Positions 24,501-38,449 of a stretch of DNA of 64,000 bases are shown here, piece after piece; the stretch's first letter is position 1, and every line of letters begins with the position of its first letter. Both the position numbers and the translations under genes were made by a program. The DNA is taken from NCBI GenBank assembly GCA_028564705.1, contig JAPXFQ010000804.1, forward strand, positions 3,472,001 through 3,536,000, read 5' to 3'. The DNA is from Apricaphanius iberus. Taxonomy: Eukaryota; Chordata; Actinopteri; Cyprinodontiformes; Aphaniidae. The notes beneath the pieces were generated by a model that worked only from the letters and a program-made list of their open reading frames with translations, ran no database searches and had not been told where the DNA came from.

Positions 24501-26525
24501 AACATGAATATATTATCAGACAGAATTTTTGAATCTATGTTTGTCTCTTCTACTTCAGTTTGGAGGAGTTTGAAGGTTAATGACAGACACAATTCCATGT
24601 AGAGCTTTGGCAACGCTGAAACATATGCAATCAGCGATAAACAAAAAAGTGTTACATTAGCACTCTTTTCACCTAGGACTCTGGAATAAGGCTTCTTTTT
24701 AAATACAGTATAATGGGACCTTATCCACATCTGTGTGAGCAAAGGAGAGGTAGTCTTATACAAGCTCCAACATTAACTGCCCCCTTTTTATAGTGCTTTT
24801 CAAAGGTACCCCTGGACTGATAGGAAAACTGTTGTTGTGTGCTAAAAAAAGTCAAATCTGTGTGAAAAAGTGTCATAAAAAATTACAGGCATTTTTTACA
24901 AAAAAATGTATACGAAATATTATGAAAAATATAACATTGGACAAAAAAAAATCACCGGACAAGGGGGTGGGGGGGACAGGGAAAGCCACAAATGCACATG
25001 TAAATGACATATATATAATTTATATCAAAGGCTGCGTCACACTCCTTTTCTTTCGCTTCTATGTTCCGATCAGCTTCGTATTTTAAGCCTATGTGGGCAG
25101 AATTGCTACCAAAAAAAACAAGCACTTTCAGGAGTTCTACTGTTTCGTCATACTTCAAGGTTCCTATGGTACACTTTTTTGCCTTGTGGAAGCAGCTGAA
25201 AAGCAATGTTCCTGTGAAAAAAATTGGTGTTTTTGAAAAGTTACCAACGTTTAAAGACTAGATGGAATTGTCCGAATATTCCAGAATGTCTATTTGAAAA
25301 CGACTAGTAACAAACACTGTAATAGAAAGTCTCTAATTAATCATTTTAATAACAACAAAATAGGTGGGAAAAGAACAAGTTTTGTTCTCTTACTCTGACT
25401 CAAAATCTTTCTCAAAAAATGGATCCATGCTATTTCTCTTTTCCTGGGAAAATAAGCATTCTGTGCAAAAAGGTCACTCTTCATCCTTCATTTACCATTC
25501 ACTCCTCCCACTCTCCTCTCCCCTCACCCTCTGTTTCTCACTTTAAATATGTGTGATGTTACCACGGCTCCAGGATTTCATGCTGATGTAAATTTCCAGT
25601 AAACAGACCTCAGGTCACTCAAGTGCCAGGCAAAAGGGATGAAATTGTGTGTTCATAATGGTAGAGGGAATTCCTAGATGCATACTTTTTTTACACTCGG
25701 TCCTGAGAGAGATGGAGAGAGATAATTGTAGTTTAACTTAAACATAGACACAATGCCCAGAAGACATGGAAGCAGGTTTAATCAAGGTTAAATACATCAA
25801 AATTACCATATACTAAATACTATCCACTACTGCTTGAATCTCCTAAAAAGCAGCTAATTTGGACCTGATTGTTTTTCTTATTCAAATTGACTTCTGTTCA
25901 CTGTGTGACTATATAACAACAATTCATTACAAGGCACATGTTCAATACATATCCATATGTGAAACCAAATTTGGCTCATATTCAATCCAGATCTTTCCAT
26001 TGAAACCAATTAAACCCAGTCACATTTTAAGATTCAAGTCTAATTACAGAAATTCCAACCCAAGTTCCATTATAATATATTACACTGAAATTTAGTTGAT
26101 CATCTATTACAGCTGGTAATGAGTTATTTGTCAAAGTTAGCTGAGCCAGTTTCATAAAGTCATTGTCTTTGAAGCAATCACTTATCCGGACCAAGCATTT
26201 GGTGACCATGGAGAAAAAGAAATCTCTTCTGAGTGCCTTCCTGAAACAGCATTAAACAAAAGAAAACTAGCAAAAATATTTACAGGCATAGAGATCCTGA
26301 ATACATAGCACTTATATAATTAGCTAGATATTTATATTAGATATTTATTGCAACCAGTGTATTTCTGTGTATTTCTTTGCTATATTGGTGCGTTAAACAG
26401 GGATAGTGCAGTAACCATGACTTTACTATATTAATTGTGTACTCTATGTGTATTGTGAAAATAGATATTAGTATTATAAATACTTATACTGTAGGTAAGA
26501 CTTTTGCTGGATTTCGTGTTGGAGC
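21595..26525. other. Non-coding DNA, no gene recognised; G-tract cluster
   Basis: Five kilobases without a supportable exon. The most distinctive feature is the G-run cluster at 22115-22135 (runs of 7, 5 and 7 G separated by single bases). A second G-rich patch, gggggtggggggga, lies at about 24963-24976. Frames such as 22339-22680 and 24425-24763 have no recognised motif. Confidence 0.5.
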
Positions 26526-26528
26526 ACG

Positions 26529-27175
26529 AAGCCTAGTTTATACTTATACACAGACTAATTGACAGAGACGTTTTTCCTTTATAGTTCTCAATTTCTTTCT
26601 CTCCATTCTCTTTTTTGTTGAATTTTCTGCGTTGCAAAGCAATTACCCACCAGGACAGCAGGGGGTGCTAACTTTTCATGCCGGGTCTGTTACCATTGAG
26701 TCATTTTAGGTTAATTTGACTTTTTTTCCCCCTTCAGTTTGTGAATGCATTTGCCCCTCAAGAGGCAATGGATGACTGAAGGTACGTTTTGATTAAGCTG
26801 TAGAGCTTTTTATTAGAAGTGCACCTCATAGAATGCTCTAGAAACACATGGAAACAAACACAGCAGCCTGTTTTGTTGCTTTCCTTCACTTCTTTGTGCT
26901 CAAAATCACCAACAGACCAGATTAGATAAATTATCCTTTCAATATAAAGCATATAGTGGCCAAAGGCTGCATTAACTACTGATTACAGCGACTATAGAGC
27001 CCCATTCTGGTGAAACGATCTCTGGCTGTTGCTGAGCTGACCAATCACAGGCGTACTCTCTCTCTGTTGACGGAGATGGAAAGTTAGAAGTTAGTGACGG
27101 AGAGCCCTTGCGTCAACGGGAAACGGCACTGCATCAATCTGTTTCCGTCAAAACAAAGAAGTATAAAGGAGGCTT
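26529..27175. mobile_element. Putative MITE with terminal inverted repeats
   Basis: The left end aagcctagtttatactt (26529-26545) is an inverted match to the right end aagtataaaggaggctt (27159-27175): 15 of 17 positions pair, with the mismatch in the central ag/cc. The 647-bp interior has no transposase. A ccaggacagcagggggtgct motif lies in the middle. The end sequence resembles PIF/Harbinger-type MITEs, but the target duplication is not clear. Confidence 0.5.
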
Positions 27176-27179
27176 AAGG

Positions 27180-30100
27180 CGTTCCTTGTTAAATGTTCAA
27201 GACTAGTTTCCTGGATGTTTTACTCTTCTACAGTTTGCAGACATCAAAACAAATGTTTTATTTATTAAAGCCTGTACCAGGGTAGAAAAACAAAAAACTA
27301 AGTCAAATATCATTGAATTTATGGTCTTCAAACCACTTATTTCTTCAGCAATCCTGACTCTGTAATTTAAGTCATCTGTCAACATGACTGCCAGTTATTC
27401 TTGTGTCATGCTGTTATTTTTCATCCAAGATTTTCACTTGTGCTTTTCGAAGTGCAAGTATTACCATCAAGATGCTGTCTAGATCTTACTTAATGTCTAT
27501 ATAAAGAGTAAAACAAAGGCCTCCTCAAACAATTCCTTCTTTTTTGTTCCTCAGTGAATACACCATTTCTGTAAGATAGCATTAGATTTTTACCAGTTTT
27601 GTCCTTTAATCAAATCAAAGATGTACTGTCTTTTAAAAATGAAATTGAATAATGTATGTAAATTAAAAATCTAACCTTGATGAATGTGTGGCTGGATACA
27701 CTAAACGAAGATGTAGAAATATTTGTATTAAAGTTCTGATACATGTAAAATGGACATATGATTTTGGTGTTGATTTGTTGTTGACATCACTCTGGAGGAT
27801 GATAAAATCAACTAGGATGTTCAGATTTACTTCAGTAGATTAAAATGGAGCAGCGTGTCAAGATGCAGGAATATTTTGATTTACTCCAATGGTTATTTAA
27901 CGGTTATATAAATAAAGAGGAGTAGAGACAAAATATCTGCTTTGGATAAGCTTCATACAGGCCGAGTGATGAGCTAGAAGGTTCTTGCTTCTTCTCTGCT
28001 CTTGGCTCCTGGTGCAGTTAAATCTGGCAGCACGCGAGTCCTTTGGCTCCCAACTCTTCCTTTTCCGAGTCTTTCCATTTCCAGCCCTTCCATTCCACAC
28101 ATTCTCTGGCTTCCCTCTCTGTATTTCCGCTGTTACTCCTACTCTTTGTTTGAATAGGTGGCTTGTCATATTTCACTTTGATGACAGTTTTTTTCTCCTT
28201 GTGATGTGTCCTCCTCCACTTTTCTCACCCCTGATCTTCTGTGGCTTTGTTTGTTTTAATCCATGTCTTAAATCCCTGTTCCTAGATTTATTTTTTACAT
28301 CTTTTTATCCCCATTCATCTCCCTGCAGTTTCTTGTGTCATTGCTGGATGAAGGAGATCCAGGGCTTTCACCTGTCATTGATTTTACTCAGTCCATAAAG
28401 CAACATCTCCTGTCTCGCTAATAAGATGATTAACCTAGTCTGCTGGAAATCTATGAGGTGTCTTTTAATCCATGTGAATAAAGTTGAACAATCATAAAAC
28501 TGCTCACATAATCACACATTTTCATGTTCAGAAGTCTGAAGGTCATTGCAGTGTATCCCATTCCCACTTCCTGGAAGTTTGTTCGGAAAATATTTTTTTA
28601 TACTGTTAGGAACTCTCATAACAGTACAGAACAGAATTAATGACTCAGAAATTGTAGTTTAATGTGTTTTTGTTATAATAAAAGTTATATGTAACCGACC
28701 ATAGTTCTATGCTGTCTGGCGCTGCCACTTATTGATTATCCAGAGAGAATTATAATGTGAGCTAGACCTGCAAGCCGTTATGATAGGGATCCTAACCACC
28801 TTTTGGCAGGCCTGGCGCTGTGCATTGCACCTCCTGTCTCAATGATCATGACTCATGATGACACTTGAATCAAACTTTTAAACAAACAACTGAAAACAGA
28901 ACCAAAATAGCTTCAGCAAATACACAAAATAAAAGTCAAAAGCTCGATATTCCATATGATTCTCCTGCGCTTCTTTTTCGTCAACTCGGTTGTTCATTAA
29001 TGGCTCATCACTGTTGTGCTGATCGTTGTAAATATGCTTTGATTTAGCCTATTACAGAAATGGGTACAATTTCAAAGTGGAGAGACTCACTAGTTATTGT
29101 TATCAATTGTTATCAAAACTCTGATTATATGGAGTGAATACGATCACAAATCAATAAAAATACAGCATTTGTCATACAAATCTCAGAATTCTCCCATCAG
29201 AACTGACTCTGATATCAGCTATCTTTTTCATGCTTCTAGATCAAATATTTTTTTATTTTTTTTACTGTGTTTACTGTCAATAGCATCTTGCATTAGTGTA
29301 AAATATATTGTCCTAGATAGATGGGGACATCAGTGACAACAATTCCTTACAGTTTTCATATCCTGGAAGAAACATGCACAATCTAATTTCAGTAGTTCTA
29401 GAGTGATTCAGGGATTAAAGTGTTAAAATGTAGATTAATGAACATGAAGCTTCATTATAACTTATAGTCTAAGCAATATTATGAAGTAATATATCTTAAT
29501 AAAAAAAGCTGTTTTGCACTGGCTGTTTTTCTGCGATTTTCTAAATGAAAGTTTAGTTTGATTTCATATTTTTTATGTTTAAAATGAAGGTTCTTGCCTT
29601 TCTGATACAAAAATTTACCTCGATTGGGGATGTTTTTTCTAGATGTGATTTAAAGTTTAGGAATTATTAACCAAGATGTGTGAAGCTCAACAAAAGTGAC
29701 ACATGTCGATAGACAGTGGAGAATTTTTATTTTTGATTAGATTTGTAGGTATTGTAACCAGCTTTTAGGGGACCCAAGATCAGTTCTGGTGTAGGCTGTA
29801 GTATGAGTATTATTTGAGAAAATAGAAAAAAAAAACAGACATGAAAAAACTTTTCGATCACCTTCTCTTCCCTCCTTGGGTTTGGAATGCTAATAAAAAC
29901 AAGATTTTTTTGTACTGAATCAGTTAAATCACAAACCATATTTAATGATAGCAAATTATGGCAGATAAAACTTAGATATCTTTGAGAATACTTCTGCTCA
30001 GATCTTTACAAAATTCTCAGAAACCAAAGAATGATTGAAGTTGTAAAATCTGCAGACCTGCACTAATTATGCAAATTAACTGCTTGGAAGTGCAAGAAGT

Positions 30101-30570
30101 TGTAAGCCCTGTAACGCTTCACTTAATTATCGTCTTATCAAAGTAGGATTGCTAATATGCGGTGACACACTGTCATTTCATCATCTACCAGATAAGGCAC
30201 AATTTATTTTGAGCTCTCTTTATTTTCTTCTTAATGAATGTCACTTTGGTTTGCTCTCTGTTTATGTTCTTGATAAAATTTCTGTTTTTTCACCCACTAA
30301 ATGTGAGGGTTTTTTGACTTGCTAGCACTTCATGCCAAACATGAAATGTGCAACCTTTCCTCAGAGCTTTTCTCCTGAAACAGTACACTTCTGCAGCTGG
30401 GAAAGCTTTTGTGAAAATCTGCCATACAAAACCATAACTAGTGTTGAGTCTAGAAGGACGCTGAAACAAGTTTTCCCTCTCCACTGTTGCTATATCCTTA
30501 CTCAGTATGAGGGATTGCTATGGTTGGAATCTGCATGTTCAGGGCTCAACCTCACGTCAATTACTCAAGG
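27180..30570. other. Non-coding DNA, nothing recognised
   Basis: I see no exon, RNA gene or named repeat. The 137-codon frame at 27985-28398 is pyrimidine-rich (F, L, S, P codons) with no domain. Confidence 0.5.
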
Positions 30571-30574
30571 CAAT

Positions 30575-30712
30575 CTGCTGGGATTCCTTATATAGAAAAC
30601 TTTTAACTGAATGGAATGTTTGTATAATTGTATTGAAATGACTTTTGTTGTAAAGTGCCTTGAGATAACATCTGTTGTGAATTGGCACTATATAAATAAA
30701 CTGAATTGAGGT
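30575..30712 (+). repeat. Dispersed LINE-tail-like repeat, copy B
   Basis: Runs from ctgggattccttatatag to ctatataaataaactgaatt and is similar along most of its length to 1895-2035. The ending is typical of teleost LINE or LINE-mobilised repeats. This is the better preserved copy. Confidence 0.55.
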
Positions 30713-30719
30713 GAATTAA

Positions 30720-32490
30720 CAATGCACCTTACTTTTTTGTTTCTGTGAGTTGTTGTTGTTATAAAGTCTATTTTTACCTTTATGAACTTTATTTGAAATC
30801 CAGAGAGGAAATGGCAGACTTTAATTTTCTGTGAACAGAGAAAAAACACCTTGCCCTGTAGAATAGTGATAAAAGGATTTGATTGGAAATGGAGGATGTT
30901 TACATTCGTTTTTCTTCTGCACAAGCCTTATGAAGCAGGGCGGCAAGTGTGAAAAGGGATTATATTATGCACTATTGAATTTTGATACCTTGGCATAATA
31001 TTGGAAACCATCCTGTTAAATAATTTAATCAAATATTCCCCAACCTACACCACCCTACTCTTTCCCCCAAAATTCAGCTGTATTTCATTACCAGGCTCCT
31101 CATATCTGGGACATGCATAATCTTGGCTTTCTTTAAACCCCTTTCCTAGTCCAATTTATATTTTTTTCTTCTGCAAAGTCCCTCACAGCGGTGTACAAAA
31201 ATGCATCATCAAGTCTAAGGGTTAGGGCAGAGTTAGAACCAAAACAAAGCATAATGAAATGGTGCAGAAATTTAAAAAAGACTGAAAGAGAAGAGAAATA
31301 AGGAAACACCATGGCAACTATGATAAGTAGCAAAACATTTCAGAGCATATCAGAGTCTTCATTTGATGATGATGTTTTGTTTTTTCATGCAAAGCACCCA
31401 GACCTGTGAAATACAGGGTCACTGTCCATAGGCAGCATTTAATTTAACACCGCAGACATTCTTCTGAAGTCTACTTTTCAGTCCAATTATTTTCCCTCTT
31501 CCAATGTAGGTTTGTACTTTAACCCGCCTTGATTGTGCCTTCATTGAAGTTTTGCTTAAGAGAGTAGACATTATAGATTTTCTACTCATTTGAAATGTAA
31601 ATTAGCGGAAAAGAGGAAGAACTACATTCTGAGCCACTGACCCTGAAATGATCCGTTACAATTCTGGGTCACAAATGGCTTAAACACCAAGATATCTTTA
31701 ATCTTACAGAACTAAATAAAATAAAAATAAAGTCTTTATTTCTCTTTTGGGTAGGGATGTCATGTTTCATTCCAGAGTATTAGCTTGGGGTCTTTATCAC
31801 AACCTTCTTAGAGTAGTGGATAGTAATAAACCATTGATCTTAGTTGCTGTCCTACTGTCTACAGCAGGGCTGGACTTCTGTATGATTTAAATATGTCCCT
31901 TTTCTAAATAAATTAAATTCCTAGTTGAAAAATTTCCTCAGAATTTCAAGAATTTCTGCAGAGGCCTCATAATTACCATTTGATTTGGGTTTATTAAATA
32001 CAGGGAACCTCTAAACATGCAGGACATCTGGGACTAGATTTGACCATACCTAATATAAGGATGGAGACCGACCCGAAGCCAGTGATGGAGAATGTAAAGG
32101 TTTGTGACCTTCCAGAGTTACTGGTGTCATAGTATGTCCTCCCCTCTTTACTTTGCCAACCTATGGCTATCAGAGATTTAAACAAATTCAGTCTCTAACT
32201 CCTGCAGGATATTTTCTTCATGTGACCGCTACAAGGTTCAATAAAGACATTTGGAGTTTTGCTTGATGCATCTGCTTAGCCTCTCGGGACACTGGATGGA
32301 TCACTGATTATTTTAAGACTGAGAGTGCTGAATGTCCTGCAGGTATGTGGACATTGGCAAACCAGGAGAGGCAAAATAGATGAGAATTAAAAAAAGAACA
32401 TTTATCTGTTTACCAATCTATCGGATTCTCCTAGCCTCCTGCTTGTGGTTGGGTTCTCCACCTGCATCACAGATACAGCTGTGCTTGGAA
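30720..32490. other. Non-coding DNA, nothing recognised
   Basis: No exon or repeat recognised. The open frames are short and featureless. Confidence 0.5.
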
Positions 32491-32495
32491 CGTAT

Positions 32496-33359
32496 TAGGG
32501 GTGTGCAGCTGGTATTTGTATCTGTATTTGTATTTGTCGAGGAGAGGGGGAGTATTTGTATTTGAGTAACATTCCAAATACGTAGGCATATCATTTTTAA
32601 TTTTTTTTACTTTACACTTCTAATTCTAATATTTAATTATCAATTATGATGATTATGGATATGCAATATTGGTTGATGTTTTTTAAATCCAGCAATGAAC
32701 GTGTAACAAGCAATGTGATTATAAAGAACAATGAGCACAGCAGCCATTACTTCATCCAACAGGGGCAGAACATGGCTCTGTAGGTGCATGTGATTATGAA
32801 TAGATGTTGACAGATGTTTCTGCCTCTGCGGTCTGCAGAAGACAGAGTGACTTAAACGTACCAATATAACTCCCACAAGTCCACACAATGTGACACAACT
32901 GCACAAGCCTTGTTTTAACCTTTTTAATCAAACGTTAAAGTCACTCTTTCAGTAGGCTATTGTCTAAATGACTGAGCTAACAGAACTACTTAAAAAGAGC
33001 ACGGAGCGTACATTAGAGCACCCGATTGCAGACGTTAATACTAATGCAGCTTAATGGAATAATCTCCCGATCAAACTCCGCTTCCGGAAAGTTATGATCT
33101 GTCTCCACCCCTAGAAAGTATTCTTTAGAAACTCTGCCTATCGAGAGAAACATACTTTGGTTGGTCATTTCATGCTCTTGAAGTTTCTGTGAAGCTGCTT
33201 AGATAAAAAATTTGGCATTGATTTAAATACATTGATTGTATTTATGGTGTGTTGTGTGTAAGTCGGTGGTGTAAAAAATGCAGATATGGAATTAAGAAAT
33301 GGTTATGGCAAATGCTTAATCCTGAAAAACTCTTGTCTATATTGTGGACCACATCCCTA
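32496..33359. mobile_element. Putative hAT-like non-autonomous element
   Basis: The left end taggggtgtgcagc and the right end ending in ggaccacatcccta are imperfect inverted repeats of hAT type (TAGGGRTGTG). Just inside the left end is a tatttgtatttg repeat (32513-32565), also seen in such elements. No 8-bp target duplication is evident (gaacgtat on the left, ctgtgaac on the right), so the boundaries or the call could be wrong. No transposase is encoded. Confidence 0.4.
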
Positions 33360-33361
33360 CT

Positions 33362-36300
33362 GTGAACTGTTGTGTTCTTGTTAGTTCAGAATACCAATTT
33401 TAAGTTCTAGCTGAAGTTGCTTTCGACAAGCAGTTGTTTTCAAATTATTACAAAAAATTAAAGCACTAACTTTGACTGAGCAAAGTTTTATAAATCAAGG
33501 CCTTTCCTGAATATGCTTGTCAAAGCACTGAAAACACATTCCCTCCTCTGCTGATCGAATTCTCCATTTACCTCTGACAGTGTTGTTTTCTATTAATGCT
33601 TTCAAACTCCTGGAATCTCAAATTGTATGCAAACTTCAGTATGAATAACAATAAAAAAATAAAAAATAAAAACATCTGCTGGGCTTCATGGTTGTAGATG
33701 GAGTTTATGACACCCAGGTGTTGTGTTATGAGTTTTACCTCAAATGTTAAATAGGAGCCATGGCGTGCCTTGTCCAGCGATAATGGCATACTAAAGTACA
33801 GTTTTTACCCCACAGAGATGCCTCTGAATGGAGTTGGCTGATGCTGTGTCATAATTACAGTTTTACATGCACACACACACACACACATACACAATAAACA
33901 GCTCACTCTTATGTTTGGTTTATGACTTGTATATCTACTTATTCTGCTGGCCAGCGAAATACTATAGCCCAGGGTGTCTAATTATACTAATCGAATGCAT
34001 ACTGCCTGACATTTACTCATACATTTTTAATACATGAAACAAAAGATTCTCTGATTGGATATACTATCTTCCTGACTTCTCATCTTCTCTCTGTGTGTGT
34101 CTTATTCAGTCTCACTTATCTCTCTCTAAATCTATCACTTTCAAGCCAAGGACTTTCTTTCTTCTCAGTGTGACTCTTTAACCTTCACCTCCTGTAATTT
34201 TGCTTGTGGGTGTTGAGTAATTAGCATGCCTCCCACTTTTATTCTGGTATCTGTGCGGGGAATTTGAGAAATGTCCCATAAAGATTATGTGTCTTGATAA
34301 GGTTATGACTGTGACTGCATTAAAGAGATGGGCTGCACAGTGACTGTTTGTATCCTTCTGGGAAGACTGAGAGCATTTGAGATAGAAACTTGAACATGAC
34401 CTCAGATGGAAAGCACATTCCAGCAGTGGAAAAAGCTTTTATAGTCTTTACTCAGAAAAAAGAAGGAATATTAGTGGGGTTAAGTGTTACAGCTAAAGTA
34501 AGTAAAATTGCAGACTGTCTTATCAGACTTTTTTTTTTTTACATTCAGCTAATAAAAAAAGTTGGAGATGTTTTTGTATGTATTTTGTATTTGTAATAAC
34601 TTTTACTTCTGCTGATGAAGCTTTTCATTTGATAGTTTTAGGCATTTTGCGTAAAGGGGAAACATTAAAACTGCGCATATTCATAATATTAGTCTATGGG
34701 ACTATGTTACTAGCCCTGACAGCAAGAGATTGGAGAGGTAGATATTAGGATACTTGCTTTGCCTTGTATTTTTTTGAGTTCCCAATGAGGAAAGTCAAAA
34801 GCCACTAGTTTTGAAAGTCAAGACTGAAATACTTTTCTAGAAATAAAAACGGAGGTTTCACTGAATTTATGTTAAAATAAATAATTAAAAAAATTAATTG
34901 ATAAACACAATTTTGGATGTTTTACCAATGTCAAACTGAAGTTGAAGATGCAATTAATAGCTTATCTTACAAACCAGATGTGTTGATACATTTAAATCCA
35001 TCTGGGAACATTTCTATGGCTGGAGAGGTAACTTCAAAAATATATTTTGCTTTTCATTTGATTGGTTAGAGTGTAAAATCAACCTTTGATGCAAAAACAT
35101 GTTTTCCAATATATACATTAATCCTCTCCCCATGTCAGTGATACTTAATCCTCCCTTTTGCTCATTTTATTTGCCAAAGTTCTTTTTCACTACAGAGTTA
35201 GCAGGCATTACAGATGAGCACAACGCAAAACCTTACCTTCAGTGTGTTCTGAACCCTACAGTCGAATATAGTCATTAACTTATTTAGCCAGAAAATTGCA
35301 TTTCCCAAAACAAACCAATCAATGAATAAAGCTAATTGTAAACAGCAAGCAAAAAGTAATGAAAATAAAAAGCAGCTGGTCTCAAATTTGAATCTCATGT
35401 TATTAAATTGTTAGACTATTCTAGCCCATGCCTGCTTCCTTTTTACATCTTTCTTTGCCCATCCTTAAACACTGGTTAATGGGGGATTTTGCTGTTTATG
35501 TTGCCGTCTAATGTGCTGTCATTGCTTGGTAGAAAAAAAAAAAGAGTATGTAAACAACAACACTGTCAGCACAGGTTGCTTTAGGGGCTACAAGACCTAA
35601 GACTTACTTGAAGCAGCCAGTGTAGGATGATATTTGGTTTAAATCCTTTTGCCTCTGTTACAAATGGATGTCTTACGGCCAGGCAAGATTTAACCATTTT
35701 TCTTTAATCATTACGATTTCTTGACTCTGGCTGAAATTCTGCAGCAGTGCAGAATAAAGAAACGAGACACTGCCTGTATATTTGTTATGTGAGCGAACGT
35801 GCCAGCACTGGTCAGTGACCTTGCAGATGCTTTCATTCTTACAGGCTTTCTATCTTACAGCTGATGGGTTCCATTGATCTTGACCTACAGATTTGAAGAC
35901 CACTAATGCATTTCTTTCTTCGATTCAGTAATTTTTGTTCTACTTGTTTTTCAGGAAACGAGTAGACCAAATAAAACCCTTTAATACATCGCTCAAAAGG
36001 AATTCACATTCCTGGCTCTATGTCACGTATTCACACTGAATCCTACTTTTAAAACCCATCCAGCAGTGCAAGCAAACATGGTGCCTGCCTCTAATAAATT
36101 AATTTAAAATCTAATAAAACAAAATAAAATATTAACAAAAAACAGCTTTTTATCTTTTATTTGTATTATTATATTATTTTGCCTTTTTTAATGATCATCA
36201 TATAGTTCTAGACATTTCAGAAGGTTTCCAGTCTTCATTTTACACTTTTGGAGAACATACAGTAGATGAGTTAATGCTGTATGCTTTAGACACATATAAA

Positions 36301-37115
36301 GTGTGTAAGTAGGCAGTGGAAAAAAAAACTTGAGAAAAAAACACCAGACCATATAATATCACTGTACTGTGGCATTACTTTATTACATAAATAATAAACA
36401 TTTTTTTTTTATTTAAAAAGAACAAGCAATGTTTATGTCAGCTGCTGCTGAAATACTGTAACACATTGTAATTACGATCTTTTAATCTATTGCATTTATC
36501 TACTTTGGTTTTGTTACCCAGGCTTTAGCTTAATAAATAAATAAATAAAAATAGCTTTAACATCTGCAATGTTAAACAAAATGTTTAAAGCACCTGTAGC
36601 ATAAAATATTTCCTTAATACATTTTTTGCTCTTAACAGAGTAATACCAATTTAACAAGCTGTTATTAGCTGATTAGTTAAGTTATATGCTTGTGCACAGC
36701 CTGTAGTCGACTGTTTAGCTGACATTTGTAGCTTTTAAACTTTAGCTTTAAAACATGGGTACCCTATTAAGCTCCTTGGGGCTCCCTCCATTTCTCCTTA
36801 GGTGTATTAGAGAATGGGAAGCTTGTTGTAGCCTCCTTTTAGAAAGCTGACTGGCTGAGAAGAGCAATACGTAGAGGAGGGGTGGATCAGCATTACTCAA
36901 CAGCCCATACAGCCAGAGAAAATTGCATTCACTGATGCATTCTTTCTGGCATCTCATTGAATGTAAATTAAACTGTAGAAAAGGTGTGATGATAAATATT
37001 AGAAGTTTAAAATTAGCAAATGTTTTCATTCAACTATTTCAGTCAACAAATAAAATATGATATTGCCTGATAGCCAATCACATAAACTTTAGGATTAACA
37101 AAGGAGAAGGTGAAA
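33362..37115. other. Non-coding DNA with CA and AATA microsatellites
   Basis: No exon or named transposon recognised. (CA)9 lies at 33870-33887 and a short (AATA)n at about 36533-36552. Any non-coding first exon of the semaphorin gene might be here or further upstream, but nothing in the sequence singles it out. Confidence 0.5.
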
Positions 37116-37118
37116 CTA

Positions 37119-38447
37119 ATGTTGGGAATAACGCATCACAACAGTAACAAGTTACAGGAATATATTACTTTTTTCAGTAATGGATTAATGTAATGCCTTA
37201 ATCATAAGCTATATAGCAGTATAATACTTGTTATAATTTCAGTAACTCAAGTTACAAGCAGTGGACCAAATCAAGACATCAGAGAATCAGGATATCTGGG
37301 GAAAATATAGGCAAGGCAATTTTATTTATATAGCACACTTTCAACACAAGGCAATTCAAGGTGCTTTACATGATTCAGTGATATGATACCAAATACATGG
37401 TTACATAAGCATGATTAGAGGAAAAACAGAAACATATAGGTTTACAGATAGACACAATCAATAAATAAGAAAAAATGATGTAAGGAACGAATTTATGCAA
37501 TACAGAATAAAACCAGATAAAACACAATAGGTTAAAAATGAAAAAAAAGAATAAAAATTAAACCACGAAAATCAAAAAGTGATCAGAAAGCGCAATTTAG
37601 GGCTCAAAGGCAGCTCTGAATAGTAGAGTTTTAATCTTTGATTTAAAAGAGCCTAACGATTCAGCATTTTTACATTCTTCTGGAAGTTTGTTCCAGATTT
37701 GTGGAGCGTAGAAGCTGAAAGCTGCCTCTCCTTGTTTAGTTCTAATTCTAGGAATGTTAGGTAGGCGCGAGTTGGATGACCTGAGTGGTCACTGGGTTGG
37801 TATAGTGACAGCAGATCTCCAACATACTTTGGTGCTAAACCATTCAGTGATTTATAAATTAATAGGAGTATTTTAAAGTCTATTCTCTGAGCTACAGGGA
37901 GCCAGTGTAAGGACTTAAGAACTGGGGTGATGCGTTCCACTTTCTTAGTTCTAGTGAGAACACGAGCAGCAGCGTTCTGCATCAGCTGCAGTTGTCTGAT
38001 TGCTTTTTTTAGGTAGACCTTTGAGGACGCTGTTGCAGTAATCATTCCGACTAAAGATAAACGCATGGAACAGTTTATAGACGGCACATTTACAAGATGG
38101 CATTATTCACACTTTTTCTCTTACTCCCTAACCACCCATTCTTTCTCATTACTCTCCTCTTTCTCAACCATCTTTGTGATGAGCGCTTTGTGCTCCTTCT
38201 TTTGATGCGAGTTAACAAACATTTCCATGAGCTAGACTTGAAGTTTAATAAACTAGTGTTAAAAATACAATAAATTTGTTGTCACAAAAAAAGTACATTA
38301 ATAAGTTATGGTAATTAAAAAATTTGAAACATGTTTAAGATACTTTGCCAAAAGTAACTTAAACTAGTGTAACTCATTTGCAATTTTGAGAAAGTATTAT
38401 GCACTGCAAACATATTACATACATTTTTCGTAACTTGCCCAACACTG
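37119..38447. mobile_element. hAT-type MITE split by an L2 fragment
   Basis: The left end tgttgggaataacgcatcac followed by gtaacaagttac is matched in inverted form by the right end gtaacttgcccaacactgg (38430-38447). The TGTTGGG end with many gtaact/agttac words is a well-known teleost hAT-like MITE, also present at 55190-55885. Its two halves (37119-37308 and about 38080-38447) are separated by a minus-strand L2 fragment, so the MITE is older than that insertion. Confidence 0.65.
37309..38075 (-). mobile_element. L2-type LINE 3' fragment nested in a MITE
   Basis: On the minus strand it encodes, with a frameshift near 38030, DYCNSVLKGLPKKAIRQL, then LMQNAAARVLTRTKK, SLHWLPVAQRIDFKILLLIY and KYVGDLLSLYQPS. 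This is the ORF2 C-terminus also found at 15690-16100. It continues through an A-rich 3' untranslated part to aagtgtgctatataaataaa (read on the minus strand), the L2 tail. It is heavily 5'-truncated. The frame at 37653-38087 (- strand) covers most of it; its first ~20 codons are in the wrong frame. Confidence 0.8.
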
Positions 38448-38449
38448 GA

